Assembly: GCA_041752395.1 (NCBI GenBank)
Contig: JBGSWN010000207.1
Coordinates: 1-8,261, forward strand
DNA: 8,261 nt
DNA from: UBA6168 sp041752395
Lineage (GTDB): Bacteria > Bacteroidota > Bacteroidia > Chitinophagales > Saprospiraceae
Direction of reading: 5' to 3'
How positions within the stretch are numbered: position 1 is the first letter of the stretch; each line of letters opens with the position of its first letter. The translations under genes and the position numbers were made by a program. The notes below the pieces were generated by a model. The model did not search any database, was not told the DNA's origin, and was given only the letters and a program-made list of their open reading frames with translations. Of this stretch, positions 1-5,442 are shown piece after piece.

Positions 1-924
1 GGGCCAAACGGCTTCATTTCCTCGCTGAAAAACCTTGATAGTTTGGCAGCAGGCATATACTACTTGACAGTTTTGGATGTGGCTGGCTGCACCGTGCTGG
101 ACTCCATCAACGTCACGGAAGAATCGGCGCTGACCGCCGCATTGGAGGTGGATTGGGTGACTTGTTTTGGCGAAAAAGATGGCCGGATTCAAGTAATTCC
201 GATAGGTGGCAATCCACCGTACAAAGTCAGTTTCAACGAAGGCCCTTTTGGCGGAGCCACCGAGTTTTCGCTGCTCGACCTTGGCCTTTACGACATCACC
301 GTGCAGGATGCTTATGGCTGCGAATGGGTGCAGGAGCAGATTTATGTGGGCGAACCCAAACTGCTAACCGTTGACCTTGGACCAGATACCATCCTAAACT
401 ATGGCAGCACCCTGCTCCTCGACCCGAATATTTCAAACCTGACCGACCCCGGCGCTGCCATTTTCCATTGGTACTCCAATAATCCTGAGCTTACGCCCAA
501 GGATACGGCGAGCCGAGTCGGGGAGTTTTACGTGATTGGACAGTCCACCGTGACCTTCACAATCGTGGACAAAAACGGCTGTACGGCGGAGGACATGATT
601 AATATCTTCGCTAAGGAATTGCGCAATGTATTGGTGCCGACGGGCTTTGCGCCAAGCGCTGGCGGCAGTAGCCAAAACGACCTGCTGCATGTGCACGGCA
701 CCCCGGAAATGGTGAAAGAAATCGTGACCTTCCAAGTCTTCGACCGCTGGGGAGAACGCATGTATGAAGCCCAGAAATTCCAAGTCAATGAAGATGCTAC
801 CGGGTGGGATGGAACCTTCCAAGGCAAAGATATGCCAGCAGGTGTATATGTCTGGTATATGGTGGTGGATTTTGTGGACGGGGAACGGGTGAAATATAGG
901 GGGGAGACGACGTTGATTCGTTAG
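1..924 (+). CDS. SprB-repeat protein with C-terminal type B T9SS sorting domain (3' part)
   Basis: The frame is open from base 1, so the gene starts upstream; 307 residues are visible. Residues 1-41 are the end of one SprB-like repeat (AAGIYYLTVLDVAGC) and about 44-119 a second (GLYDITVQDAYGC), the pattern of repeats in Bacteroidota adhesins and gliding-related surface proteins. Residues 120-205 look like a PKD/Ig-type beta-sandwich segment (FTIVDKNGC). Residues 208-307 are a CHU_C/gliding-motility-associated C-terminal domain: VPTGFAPS, then FQVFDRWGERMYE, GWDGTFQGKDMPAGVYVW and a final ETTLIR strand. In known proteins this domain directs outer-membrane export by the type IX system and attachment to, or release from, the cell surface. 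The protein is therefore expected to be extracellular and probably very large. Its ligand cannot be deduced. The family call is firm; an adhesin role is inference. Confidence 0.93.
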   Translation, partial: GPNGFISSLKNLDSLAAGIYYLTVLDVAGCTVLDSINVTEESALTAALEVDWVTCFGEKDGRIQVIPIGGNPPYKVSFNEGPFGGATEFSLLDLGLYDITVQDAYGCEWVQEQIYVGEPKLLTVDLGPDTILNYGSTLLLDPNISNLTDPGAAIFHWYSNNPELTPKDTASRVGEFYVIGQSTVTFTIVDKNGCTAEDMINIFAKELRNVLVPTGFAPSAGGSSQNDLLHVHGTPEMVKEIVTFQVFDRWGERMYEAQKFQVNEDATGWDGTFQGKDMPAGVYVWYMVVDFVDGERVKYRGETTLIR

Positions 925-930
925 ATGAAT

Positions 931-998
931 GCGGGTTTAGAAAGTTTAGAAGGTATAGAGGGGCGCTCACTAAACCTTCTAAACCTCCCTAAACCCGC
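931..998. repeat. Inverted 9-bp tandem array, site 1 (GTTTAGnnn / CTAAACnnn)
   Basis: Starting 6 bases after the stop of the SprB-repeat gene, GTTTAG-type units at 935, 944 and (degenerate) 953 face CTAAAC units at 970, 979 and 989. The two halves pair: 931-940 with 989-998 (10 bp perfect) and 944-954 with 974-984 (11 bp perfect), separated by a small internal loop, around a loop of 19 bases. It could act as a terminator, but the 9-bp periodicity, repeated at two other gene borders here, suggests a repeat element rather than a simple terminator. Confidence 0.75.
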
Positions 999-1005
999 GA
1001 TAATA

Positions 1006-1013
1006 TAAAATTG
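1006..1013 (+). promoter_or_regulatory. Possible Bacteroidota -7 box (TAAAATTG)
   Basis: TAAAATTG matches the Bacteroidota -7 consensus TAnnTTTG at all but one position. It ends five bases before the ATG of the DUF3124 lipoprotein gene, which would put the transcript start almost at the start codon. No convincing -33 TTG partner is seen, because the upstream segment is occupied by the inverted array. The region is AT-rich, so a chance match is quite possible. Confidence 0.25.
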
Positions 1014-1018
1014 AAATC

Positions 1019-1528
1019 ATGAAACCATACCTATTTATAGCAGCCATTATATTTTCCGTTTTAAGTTGCGAAAACAAACAAGAAATAAGCTCCATCAACC
1101 CTGAAAACTGGTCCAAACGTACCGCAGACATCAGCCAAAAAGATTCCTTGGAATATGGCAAATCTTACCTGCCTGTTTATTCCCAAATATATAGCATATC
1201 GCAGCACCAGAAATTCAACCTGACAGCTATGATTAGTTTGCGTAATACCAGTGAAAAGGACACCATTTATTTATTGAAAGCAACCTATTTCAATACACAT
1301 GGCGCAGCAATCCGCTCCTATTTTGATAAGCCCATCTATCTCGCTCCAATGGAAACCACCGAAATCGTGATTGACGAATTGGATATAGAAGGCGGCACCG
1401 GTTCCAGTTTTATCATCGAATGGAAAACCCCAAAAGGCTGCCCCGAACCGCTGTTTGAGGGGGTGATGAATTCCTTGCAGGGGACGCAGGGCTTGTCGTT
1501 TATTACGGTTGCGAAAAGGATAGAATAA
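1019..1528 (+). CDS. DUF3124 family lipoprotein
   Basis: A 169-residue protein with a lipoprotein signal: a short hydrophobic stretch (residues 4-16) ending in the lipobox VLSC, so Cys17 should be lipidated and anchor the mature protein in a membrane facing the periplasm or outside. Residues about 50-165 match my memory of DUF3124: SYLPVYSQIYS at 49-59, a central beta-rich segment with SLRNTSEKDTIYL (73-85), and the hallmark GGTGSSFIIEW (125-135). Length is usual for the family, whose function is unknown. The ATG at 1019 is chosen because it gives an intact signal peptide. The DUF3144 gene begins 63 bases downstream on the same strand, so co-transcription is possible. The inverted 9-bp array ends 20 bases upstream of the start. 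Confidence 0.85.
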   Translation: MKPYLFIAAIIFSVLSCENKQEISSINPENWSKRTADISQKDSLEYGKSYLPVYSQIYSISQHQKFNLTAMISLRNTSEKDTIYLLKATYFNTHGAAIRSYFDKPIYLAPMETTEIVIDELDIEGGTGSSFIIEWKTPKGCPEPLFEGVMNSLQGTQGLSFITVAKRIE

Positions 1529-1591
1529 AGCAAAAAACAAAGCCAGGTAAACAATGGGCGTTGATTGCGAAGCGCCATAAATTTAATAGCA

Positions 1592-1885
1592 ATGAACAAA
1601 ACAGACGAAAAATTCTTCGAACGTGCGGACCAGCACATCAATTTGTCCAATGAGCAGCTATCCAACGCAGGTGCAGGCAAAGTCAGTGCCTCGATGTTGT
1701 ACAGCGTGGCAAGGTTCAATGCTTGGGTAAGCGCCATGGGCTTCCATTCTGCCAAAGAAATGAAGGATGCGAAACAGGAAACCATCCGGTACTTCATGGC
1801 AGAATACGAGAAAATGTTGGGAGAAAACCTGGATGATTATATCGAGCATTTTGATGATTATATGGGCGGGACGGAGGTGAATTAA
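1592..1885 (+). CDS. Small DUF3144 family protein
   Basis: A 97-residue, soluble, helix-rich protein with no signal peptide. The segment ADQHINLSNEQL (residues 12-23), then KVSASMLYSVARFNAWV (29-45) and the acidic end ENLDDYIEHFDDYM match the DUF3144 pattern as I know it; the family has no established function. The frame extends upstream to a TTG at 1565, but the nine residues this would add are not family-like, whereas the ATG at 1592 gives the usual N-terminus (NKTDEKFFERAD). The gene lies 63 bases after the DUF3124 gene and may share its transcript. The 226 bases that follow hold a degenerate CTAAAC array (1921-1938), an AT-rich stretch, and inverted array site 2. Confidence 0.82.
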   Translation: MNKTDEKFFERADQHINLSNEQLSNAGAGKVSASMLYSVARFNAWVSAMGFHSAKEMKDAKQETIRYFMAEYEKMLGENLDDYIEHFDDYMGGTEVN

Positions 1886-2018
1886 ATTTAACCGAATGAG
1901 TGGGGCGGCGACTTGTGACACTAAACCCCCTACACCCTAACAATCGGAAATTTCCACCAATTCATCACAAAAAATTTTCATTTCTCCCACCATTTCCCCA
2001 AATTGCGTCTGAAAAAAA

Positions 2019-2099
2019 GTTTAGGAGGTTTAGAAAGTTTAGGGGGGTAGAACGGCCCAACATCTAAACCTCCTAAACCCGCTAAACTTCCAAAACCTT
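2019..2099. repeat. Inverted 9-bp tandem array, site 2
   Basis: Three GTTTAGnnn units (2019, 2028, 2037) face four CTAAACnnn-type units (2064, 2073, 2082 and the degenerate 2091), all exactly 9 bp long. Bases 2019-2033 are a perfect 15-bp reverse complement of 2064-2078, enclosing a 30-base loop. The array ends 12 bases before the start codon of the DUF6159 gene. A degenerate two-unit array of the same kind stands at 1921-1938. This is the cleanest example of the family in the window. Confidence 0.82.
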
Positions 2100-2111
2100 A
2101 ACGAAACGAAA

Positions 2112-2939
2112 ATGTCACTAGCAAGTCGCTTCTCCAATGGATGGGAAATGGGCATGACCAGCCTCCGCATCCTCCAATCCAACCCGAAACTGCTGCTCTT
2201 CCCCGTCTTTTCCAGCCTCTCGCTGCTCATGGTCTGTGGCACCTTCCTCGGCGGCATCGCCATCGCCTCCGGCCTCGACTTCAGCGGCTGGACACAGGAC
2301 GCCAGCGGCCTGCAATACCTGCTGCTCTTCGGCTTCTACCTCGTCAATTATTTCGTCATCGTCTTCTTCAACGTCGGCCTCGTCTATTGCGCCAAGCGCA
2401 TCTTCGAGGGCCACGAAGTCACGCTGACCGAGGGCCTCAACTTCAGCTATGGCCGCATCGGCGTCATCCTGCAATGGGCCGCCCTGGCCGCCACCGTCGG
2501 CGTGGTGCTCAAGACCATCCAGGAAAACAGCGGCCTCCTAGGCAAAATCATCGTCGGCCTCATCGGCATGGTGTGGAGCATCGCCACCTATTTCGTCGTG
2601 CCCGTCATCGCCTTCGAGGGACTGTCGCCCATCGCCGCCGTGAAGCGCTCCGGTGCCATCATCAAGGAGAAATGGGGCGAATCCCTCTCCGCCAATATCG
2701 GCTTCGGCGTGTTCTACCTCGTCGGTTACCTTATTATAATAGGTGCAGGCCTGCTCCTCTGCTTCACCATCCACCCCATAGCCGGCATCGCCCTTGGCAT
2801 CTTGGCCGCCCTCGTGCTGCATACCATCGTTTCTGCTGCGCAAACCGTGTTCCTCGCCGCCGCTTATCAGCGGGTGAAGGAAGAGCCTTTTGGGGATTTT
2901 AGCGGGGAGGTGCTGGATGGGATGTTTGTGCGGAAGTGA
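2112..2939 (+). CDS. DUF6159 family integral membrane protein
   Basis: A 275-residue protein with about six hydrophobic helices at roughly 27-53, 69-95, 117-135, 143-167, 195-222 and 224-250, and a short charged cytoplasmic-looking N-terminus (SRFSNGWEMGMTSLRIL). The segment after helix 4, with FVVPVIAFEG then AAVKRSGAIIKEKWGESL, is the feature I associate with DUF6159, a widespread membrane family of unknown function. No catalytic residues are evident. Third codon positions are strongly C-rich (long runs of GCC, CTC, ATC, GGC) up to about base 2720 and relax afterwards, unlike the neighbouring genes; this also creates long arginine-rich shadow frames. The start at 2112 fits the family N-terminus. 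A strong hairpin 9 bases after the stop probably ends its transcript. Confidence 0.8.
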   Translation: MSLASRFSNGWEMGMTSLRILQSNPKLLLFPVFSSLSLLMVCGTFLGGIAIASGLDFSGWTQDASGLQYLLLFGFYLVNYFVIVFFNVGLVYCAKRIFEGHEVTLTEGLNFSYGRIGVILQWAALAATVGVVLKTIQENSGLLGKIIVGLIGMVWSIATYFVVPVIAFEGLSPIAAVKRSGAIIKEKWGESLSANIGFGVFYLVGYLIIIGAGLLLCFTIHPIAGIALGILAALVLHTIVSAAQTVFLAAAYQRVKEEPFGDFSGEVLDGMFVRK

Positions 2940-2948
2940 GGATATAAC

Positions 2949-2981
2949 ACTCAGGCGGCGACTTGGAGTCGCCGCCTGAGT
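2949..2981. terminator. Perfect 15-bp palindrome with 3-nt loop, probable terminator
   Basis: Arms 2949-2963 (ACTCAGGCGGCGACT) and 2967-2981 are perfect reverse complements around the loop TGG, starting 9 bases after the DUF6159 stop. Only a weak T run (TTTA) follows on the plus strand, so it is not a textbook intrinsic terminator. Its design, long perfect stem and 3-nt loop, is that of the other dispersed palindromes here. The 11-base string GCGGCGACTTG inside it also occurs at 1906-1916. Confidence 0.6.
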
Positions 2982-3018
2982 TTAGGCTGAATAAGTTGTT
3001 CGGATAAAATTAAAAACT

Positions 3019-3026
3019 AAAATTTG
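3019..3026 (+). promoter_or_regulatory. Possible -7 box (AAAATTTG) before the AT-rich orphan gene
   Basis: AAAATTTG differs from TAnnTTTG at one position and ends seven bases before the ATG at 3034. A TTG at 2996-2998 lies 20 bases upstream, a plausible spacing for a Bacteroidota -33 element. The stretch is very AT-rich, so this is only suggestive. Confidence 0.27.
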
Positions 3027-3033
3027 ATTTAAA

Positions 3034-3699
3034 ATGGGGATGGATATTGTAGCAATTATGAGGCATTCTATGTCGGTAGAAGAATTATGCGTATTACCAG
3101 ATAAAATCAACACTTGGACTGATGTCTTCAAACATTATTCTAAATATAATGAAAACCCAAAAAAGCAAATTGATGCAAAATGGGACTATGTTAATCCAAC
3201 ACCAGAGATGTTAATAGCACAATTCGAAGGTTACGAAAAACATTTGTCAAACTTTAGCACATTCAGTATTAGCTCTTCCTTTGGAGATTTTAAAATAAAC
3301 AGAAATACAATTATTGCATGCCCTTGGAGTCAGCATAAGTATGGCAATTTATATGATTACGAAAGTAGAAGGTATGTCATAATATTTATGCGTTTAATAG
3401 CAAAAGAATTGAGCAGTGAAAAAATAATTTACTGCCCTGATAGCTCATGTTCAACCGAAATTTTATATGATAAGGCATATGATGGGATGAGCATAGATGA
3501 AATAGAAAAGTTTGGATTAAATCTATTCGGGAAAATACCAGAAACTTTGACAGAAGCAATCTATAATTATTTTTTTATTGATGATTTAAACTTGATTCTT
3601 GAGGATTACCCTAAAGATAGTTATCTTTTCAATAGGAACAATGAAGAATATTTCCTAAAAGCAAAGTTTGGAAAACAATTCATAATCCATAGAATATAA
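3034..3699 (+). CDS. AT-rich orphan protein of unknown function
   Basis: A 221-residue protein that I do not recognise. It lacks a signal peptide and membrane helices, so it is probably cytosolic. It is rich in aromatic residues, Asn and Lys. Visible landmarks are an N-terminal MGMDIVAIMRH, a central strand-like segment (RRYVIIFMRLIAKEL), a Cys-bearing stretch (IIYCPDSSCSTE), and a DGMSIDEIEKFGLNLFGKIP motif followed by an acidic C-terminal part. Similar solo proteins beginning MG(I/M)DI occur in Bacteroidota genomes, to my recollection as uncharacterised or immunity-like genes, but I cannot confirm that. G+C is about one third by eye, far below the upstream gene, which hints at recent acquisition. 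It is flanked by palindromes on both sides (2949-2981 and 3747 onward). The second ATG at 3040 is an alternative start. Confidence 0.75.
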   Translation: MGMDIVAIMRHSMSVEELCVLPDKINTWTDVFKHYSKYNENPKKQIDAKWDYVNPTPEMLIAQFEGYEKHLSNFSTFSISSSFGDFKINRNTIIACPWSQHKYGNLYDYESRRYVIIFMRLIAKELSSEKIIYCPDSSCSTEILYDKAYDGMSIDEIEKFGLNLFGKIPETLTEAIYNYFFIDDLNLILEDYPKDSYLFNRNNEEYFLKAKFGKQFIIHRI

Positions 3700-3746
3700 A
3701 CAAGTTGTCACAAGTTTACCCTTCCACACAACACCTCCCTGAAGTT

Positions 3747-3769
3747 CAGGCAAGTTTGCAACTTGCCTG
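3747..3769. repeat. 10-bp palindrome with 3-nt loop
   Basis: CAGGCAAGTT (3747-3756) and its perfect reverse complement (3760-3769) enclose the loop TGC, 47 bases after the stop of the orphan gene. No T run follows, so it is more likely a repeat element than a standard terminator, although it could end that transcript. Confidence 0.6.
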
Positions 3770-3837
3770 TGCAGGCTTTAGCAAATTAGCAGGCTCTTTT
3801 ACCTGAAAGCTTCCATTGAAGCAGCACTTGCGGTGAA

Positions 3838-3984
3838 GTAACACGGTCTGCCAGACCGTGCTTTTCCATTCGCCGGATGCTGCCTATCTTGCAAGCGTGG
3901 AAGCACGGTCTGGCAGACCGTGTTACCTTGAGACGAAGTCCAAGCATTAACGTCGGCGAGGTTCAAAACCTCGCCGACGTTTGG
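3838..3984. repeat. Composite palindromic repeat, copy A
   Basis: Perfect 26-bp inverted repeats at 3838-3863 and 3901-3926 surround a 37-base spacer. Each arm is itself a palindrome (CACGGTCTG-C-CAGACCGTG at 3842-3860, mirrored at 3904-3922). About 22 bases later comes the CGTCGG hairpin (3949-3981). The whole unit recurs at 4438-4582 with about ten differences. It contains no transposase frame. The structure resembles a REP/BIME or MITE-like element; assignment to a known family is not possible from the sequence alone. Confidence 0.85.
3949..3981. repeat. CGTCGG hairpin, copy 1 (perfect)
   Basis: AACGTCGGCGAGGTT (3949-3963) pairs perfectly over 15 bp with 3967-3981 around the loop CAA. It forms the right part of composite copy A. 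Related hairpins are at 4547-4579 and 5389-5426. Confidence 0.85.
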
Positions 3985-4054
3985 TTAAACAAACAAATTA
4001 GTGCTGCCTAATAAAATCGTCTGCATTCGCAAGCTCCACAAACAACAAAACCTC

Positions 4055-4441
4055 ATGCTAACAACTGCAAAATACATCGTCCTTCTTTTCGGCCTTTTCC
4101 TAATAGCCGCCGGGTTTTTGATGCTATTCGCACCCTCCAAGGCACGGGCCACCGTGATGAAGGCAGGCAGCACCAATTTCATCAACTACGCAGAAATCAC
4201 CATTCGGATGATACCCGGCGCAGGCATGGTTTTGTATGCCGCCCATTCAAAATTCCCGGAGATATTGAGCATCGCAGGGTGGTTCATCATTGCCACTTCC
4301 TTGGTGCTGTACCTGGTTCCCCGGCGGCTCCACCACAGCTACTCCGTTAGGAGCGCCGAACTATTGAAGCCGACCTATTTCAGGTTGATTTCCCCATTTT
4401 CTATGTTGCTCGGCGTGGCGGTGGTGTATGCAGTGATGTAA
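4055..4441 (+). CDS. Small four-helix membrane protein, unrecognised, between direct repeats
   Basis: A 128-residue hydrophobic protein with likely membrane helices at about 7-26, 46-63, 68-89 and 108-127, a basic loop after helix 1 (APSKARATVMK) and another after helix 3 (VPRRLHHSY). I do not recognise the family and see no catalytic motif. The frame continues upstream to a GTG at 4001, but the ATG at 4055 puts the first helix near the N-terminus and is preferred. The last helix runs to the final residue, and the TAA stop (4439-4441) lies inside the first bases of composite repeat copy B. The gene may therefore have lost an original C-terminal tail when the repeat arrived. It is a single-gene unit bracketed by repeats, with no evident operon partner. 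Confidence 0.7.
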   Translation: MLTTAKYIVLLFGLFLIAAGFLMLFAPSKARATVMKAGSTNFINYAEITIRMIPGAGMVLYAAHSKFPEILSIAGWFIIATSLVLYLVPRRLHHSYSVRSAELLKPTYFRLISPFSMLLGVAVVYAVM

Positions 4442-4582
4442 CACGGTCTGCCAGACCGTGCTTTTCCATTTGCCGGATGCTGCCTATCTTGCAAGCAAGG
4501 AAGCACGGTCTGGCAGACCGTGTTACCTTACTGAAGTCCAAGCATTAACGTCGGCGAGGTTTTGAACCTCCCCGACGTTTGG
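4438..4582. repeat. Composite palindromic repeat, copy B
   Basis: This is the second copy of the 3838-3984 unit, offset by exactly 600 bases over its first 92 bases and then 2 bases shorter in the linker. Both 26-bp arms (4438-4463 and 4501-4526) are identical to those of copy A. Differences fall in the spacer (4471, 4497-4498), the linker, and the loop and right arm of the terminal hairpin. Its first bases, GTAAC, provide the stop codon of the upstream gene. Confidence 0.85.
4547..4579. repeat. CGTCGG hairpin, copy 2 (one mismatch, inverted loop)
   Basis: The left arm 4547-4561 is identical to copy 1. The right arm 4565-4579 has one C in place of G. The loop is TTG, the reverse complement of the CAA loop in copy 1. 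It ends 28 bases before the methyltransferase start codon and could form in the leader of that transcript. Confidence 0.8.
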
Positions 4583-4607
4583 CCACCATCAATAAAAAAC
4601 AAGAACG

Positions 4608-5357
4608 ATGAAAACGAATATTAGCGAAATAAATGATTTGCACCATATTGACTTGTATTTGCACTTTTACAATGACCTCCTGGACGATGTTCGGACAAGT
4701 ATGGAATGTGAATTCATCCTGAAGGAATGCGGGCTAAAGCCTAAAAGCAAAATACTTGATTTAGCTTGTGGACACGGAAGGCATTCTATTTACTTTGCGA
4801 ATCAAGAACACCGTGTCAGTGGGGTTGATTTGAATGCCGGATTTATTGAATTTGCCAAACAGCAAGCTGCCGATCAAAACATCGCAATTGACTTTAAAAT
4901 AGGGAACATGCTGAATATCGAATATCAAAATGAATTCGATTGCATCCTACTGCTTTATAATAGTTTTGGGTTTTTAGACAAGCAAGATGGAATCGCATTG
5001 ATTCAGAAAATAAAATCCGCCTTAAAAAGTAATGGGAAAATCTTTCTCGACATTAAAAATAGAGATAGCATCTTAAAAGAATTGACCAGCTGCCAAGTAA
5101 CAGAGAAAGGAAAAGACTTAATGATTGATAGGTTGTCTTTTAATCCATTAAATGGAACTACTACAAATAACAGGATATACATCAAGGATGGGAAAAGATA
5201 TGATACACCCTTTAGTATGCAATTGTACAATTATTCAGAATTTGAAGCGCTACTCACAGCAAATGGGCTAAGAATAAATAAATTATATGGGAATTGGAAC
5301 GGAAGTGAATTCAATATGGATTCAAAGAGGATAATTGCAATTATCGAGGATAAATAA
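4608..5357 (+). CDS. Class I SAM-dependent methyltransferase
   Basis: A 249-residue protein with a Rossmann-type methyltransferase fold of the Methyltransf_25/11 kind. Motif I, ILDLACGHGRHS (49-60), binds the S-adenosylmethionine backbone; Asp74 in SGVDLN is the expected acidic residue contacting the ribose. FDCILLLYNSFGFLD (110-124) is the motif IV region, and SNGKIFLDIKN (141-151) is the strand after it. The N-terminal 40 residues form a helical cap and the C-terminal part (about 155-249) is beta-rich, as in small-molecule methyltransferases, but the substrate cannot be told. It is probably cytosolic. The gene is AT-rich compared with its neighbours, follows composite repeat copy B directly, and ends in a hairpin-type terminator, so it is probably monocistronic. 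Confidence 0.88.
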   Translation: MKTNISEINDLHHIDLYLHFYNDLLDDVRTSMECEFILKECGLKPKSKILDLACGHGRHSIYFANQEHRVSGVDLNAGFIEFAKQQAADQNIAIDFKIGNMLNIEYQNEFDCILLLYNSFGFLDKQDGIALIQKIKSALKSNGKIFLDIKNRDSILKELTSCQVTEKGKDLMIDRLSFNPLNGTTTNNRIYIKDGKRYDTPFSMQLYNYSEFEALLTANGLRINKLYGNWNGSEFNMDSKRIIAIIEDK

Positions 5358-5388
5358 TTGCTTTCATCGCAAAAAAGGCTGGAAATAT

Positions 5389-5430
5389 AAAACGTCGGCA
5401 AGGGATTCAACCCTCACCGACGTTTTCTTT
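5389..5430. terminator. Bidirectional hairpin terminator, CGTCGG hairpin copy 3
   Basis: Arms 5389-5404 (AAAACGTCGGCAAGGG) and 5411-5426 pair with two mismatches around a 6-base loop. They are followed on the plus strand by a T-rich run (TTTTCTTTTCTT) and on the minus strand by TTTTATATTT. The position between converging genes fits a terminator serving both. The sequence is clearly related to the hairpins at 3949 and 4547, so a repeat family member seems to serve as terminator here. Confidence 0.75.
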
Positions 5431-5442
5431 TCTTCAAAATTG

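Larger units (their letters stand above)
3700..4054. other. 355-base gene-free gap filled with palindromic repeats
   Basis: No credible coding frame is present. In order it holds a short CAAGTTGTCACAAG segment just after the stop, a 10-bp hairpin (3747-3769), an overlapping GCCTG/CAGGC palindrome (3765-3776), two copies of GCAGGCT (3771 and 3789), then the ~147-bp composite repeat copy A (3838-3984). About 70 bases of unremarkable leader precede the ATG at 4055. A GTG at 4001 could extend the next gene by 18 residues, but those residues resemble no signal or helix. Confidence 0.7.

Noticed and set aside
1565..1591. TTG start extending the DUF3144 gene by nine residues
   Set aside because: The ATG at 1592 gives the family-like N-terminus; the extension adds nothing recognisable.
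2141..2902. Long plus-strand frame (253 codons) overlapping the DUF6159 gene, and an acidic minus-strand frame at 2118-2474
   Set aside because: Both are shadows produced by the C-rich third positions of the real gene; their translations are repetitive Arg/His/Pro or Glu/Asp/Ala without domain character.
3838..3926. Insertion sequence with 26-bp terminal inverted repeats
   Set aside because: Only 37 bases lie between the arms, no transposase frame is present, and I could not see a clear target duplication.
4001..4054. GTG start extending the small membrane protein by 18 residues
   Set aside because: The added residues form no signal or helix, and the ATG at 4055 gives a normal membrane-protein N-terminus.
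3700..4054. tRNA, riboswitch or structured regulatory RNA in the gap
   Set aside because: The pairing potential is completely explained by the palindromic repeats; no tRNA arms or known riboswitch core could be recognised.
3838..4582. CRISPR array
   Set aside because: Only two copies exist, about 145 bp each and separated by a gene, with internal palindromes; there are no short regular spacers and no cas genes.
4055..5357. Membrane protein and methyltransferase as a defence or toxin pair
   Set aside because: They are separated by the composite repeat, differ in composition, and neither carries a toxin or defence motif.
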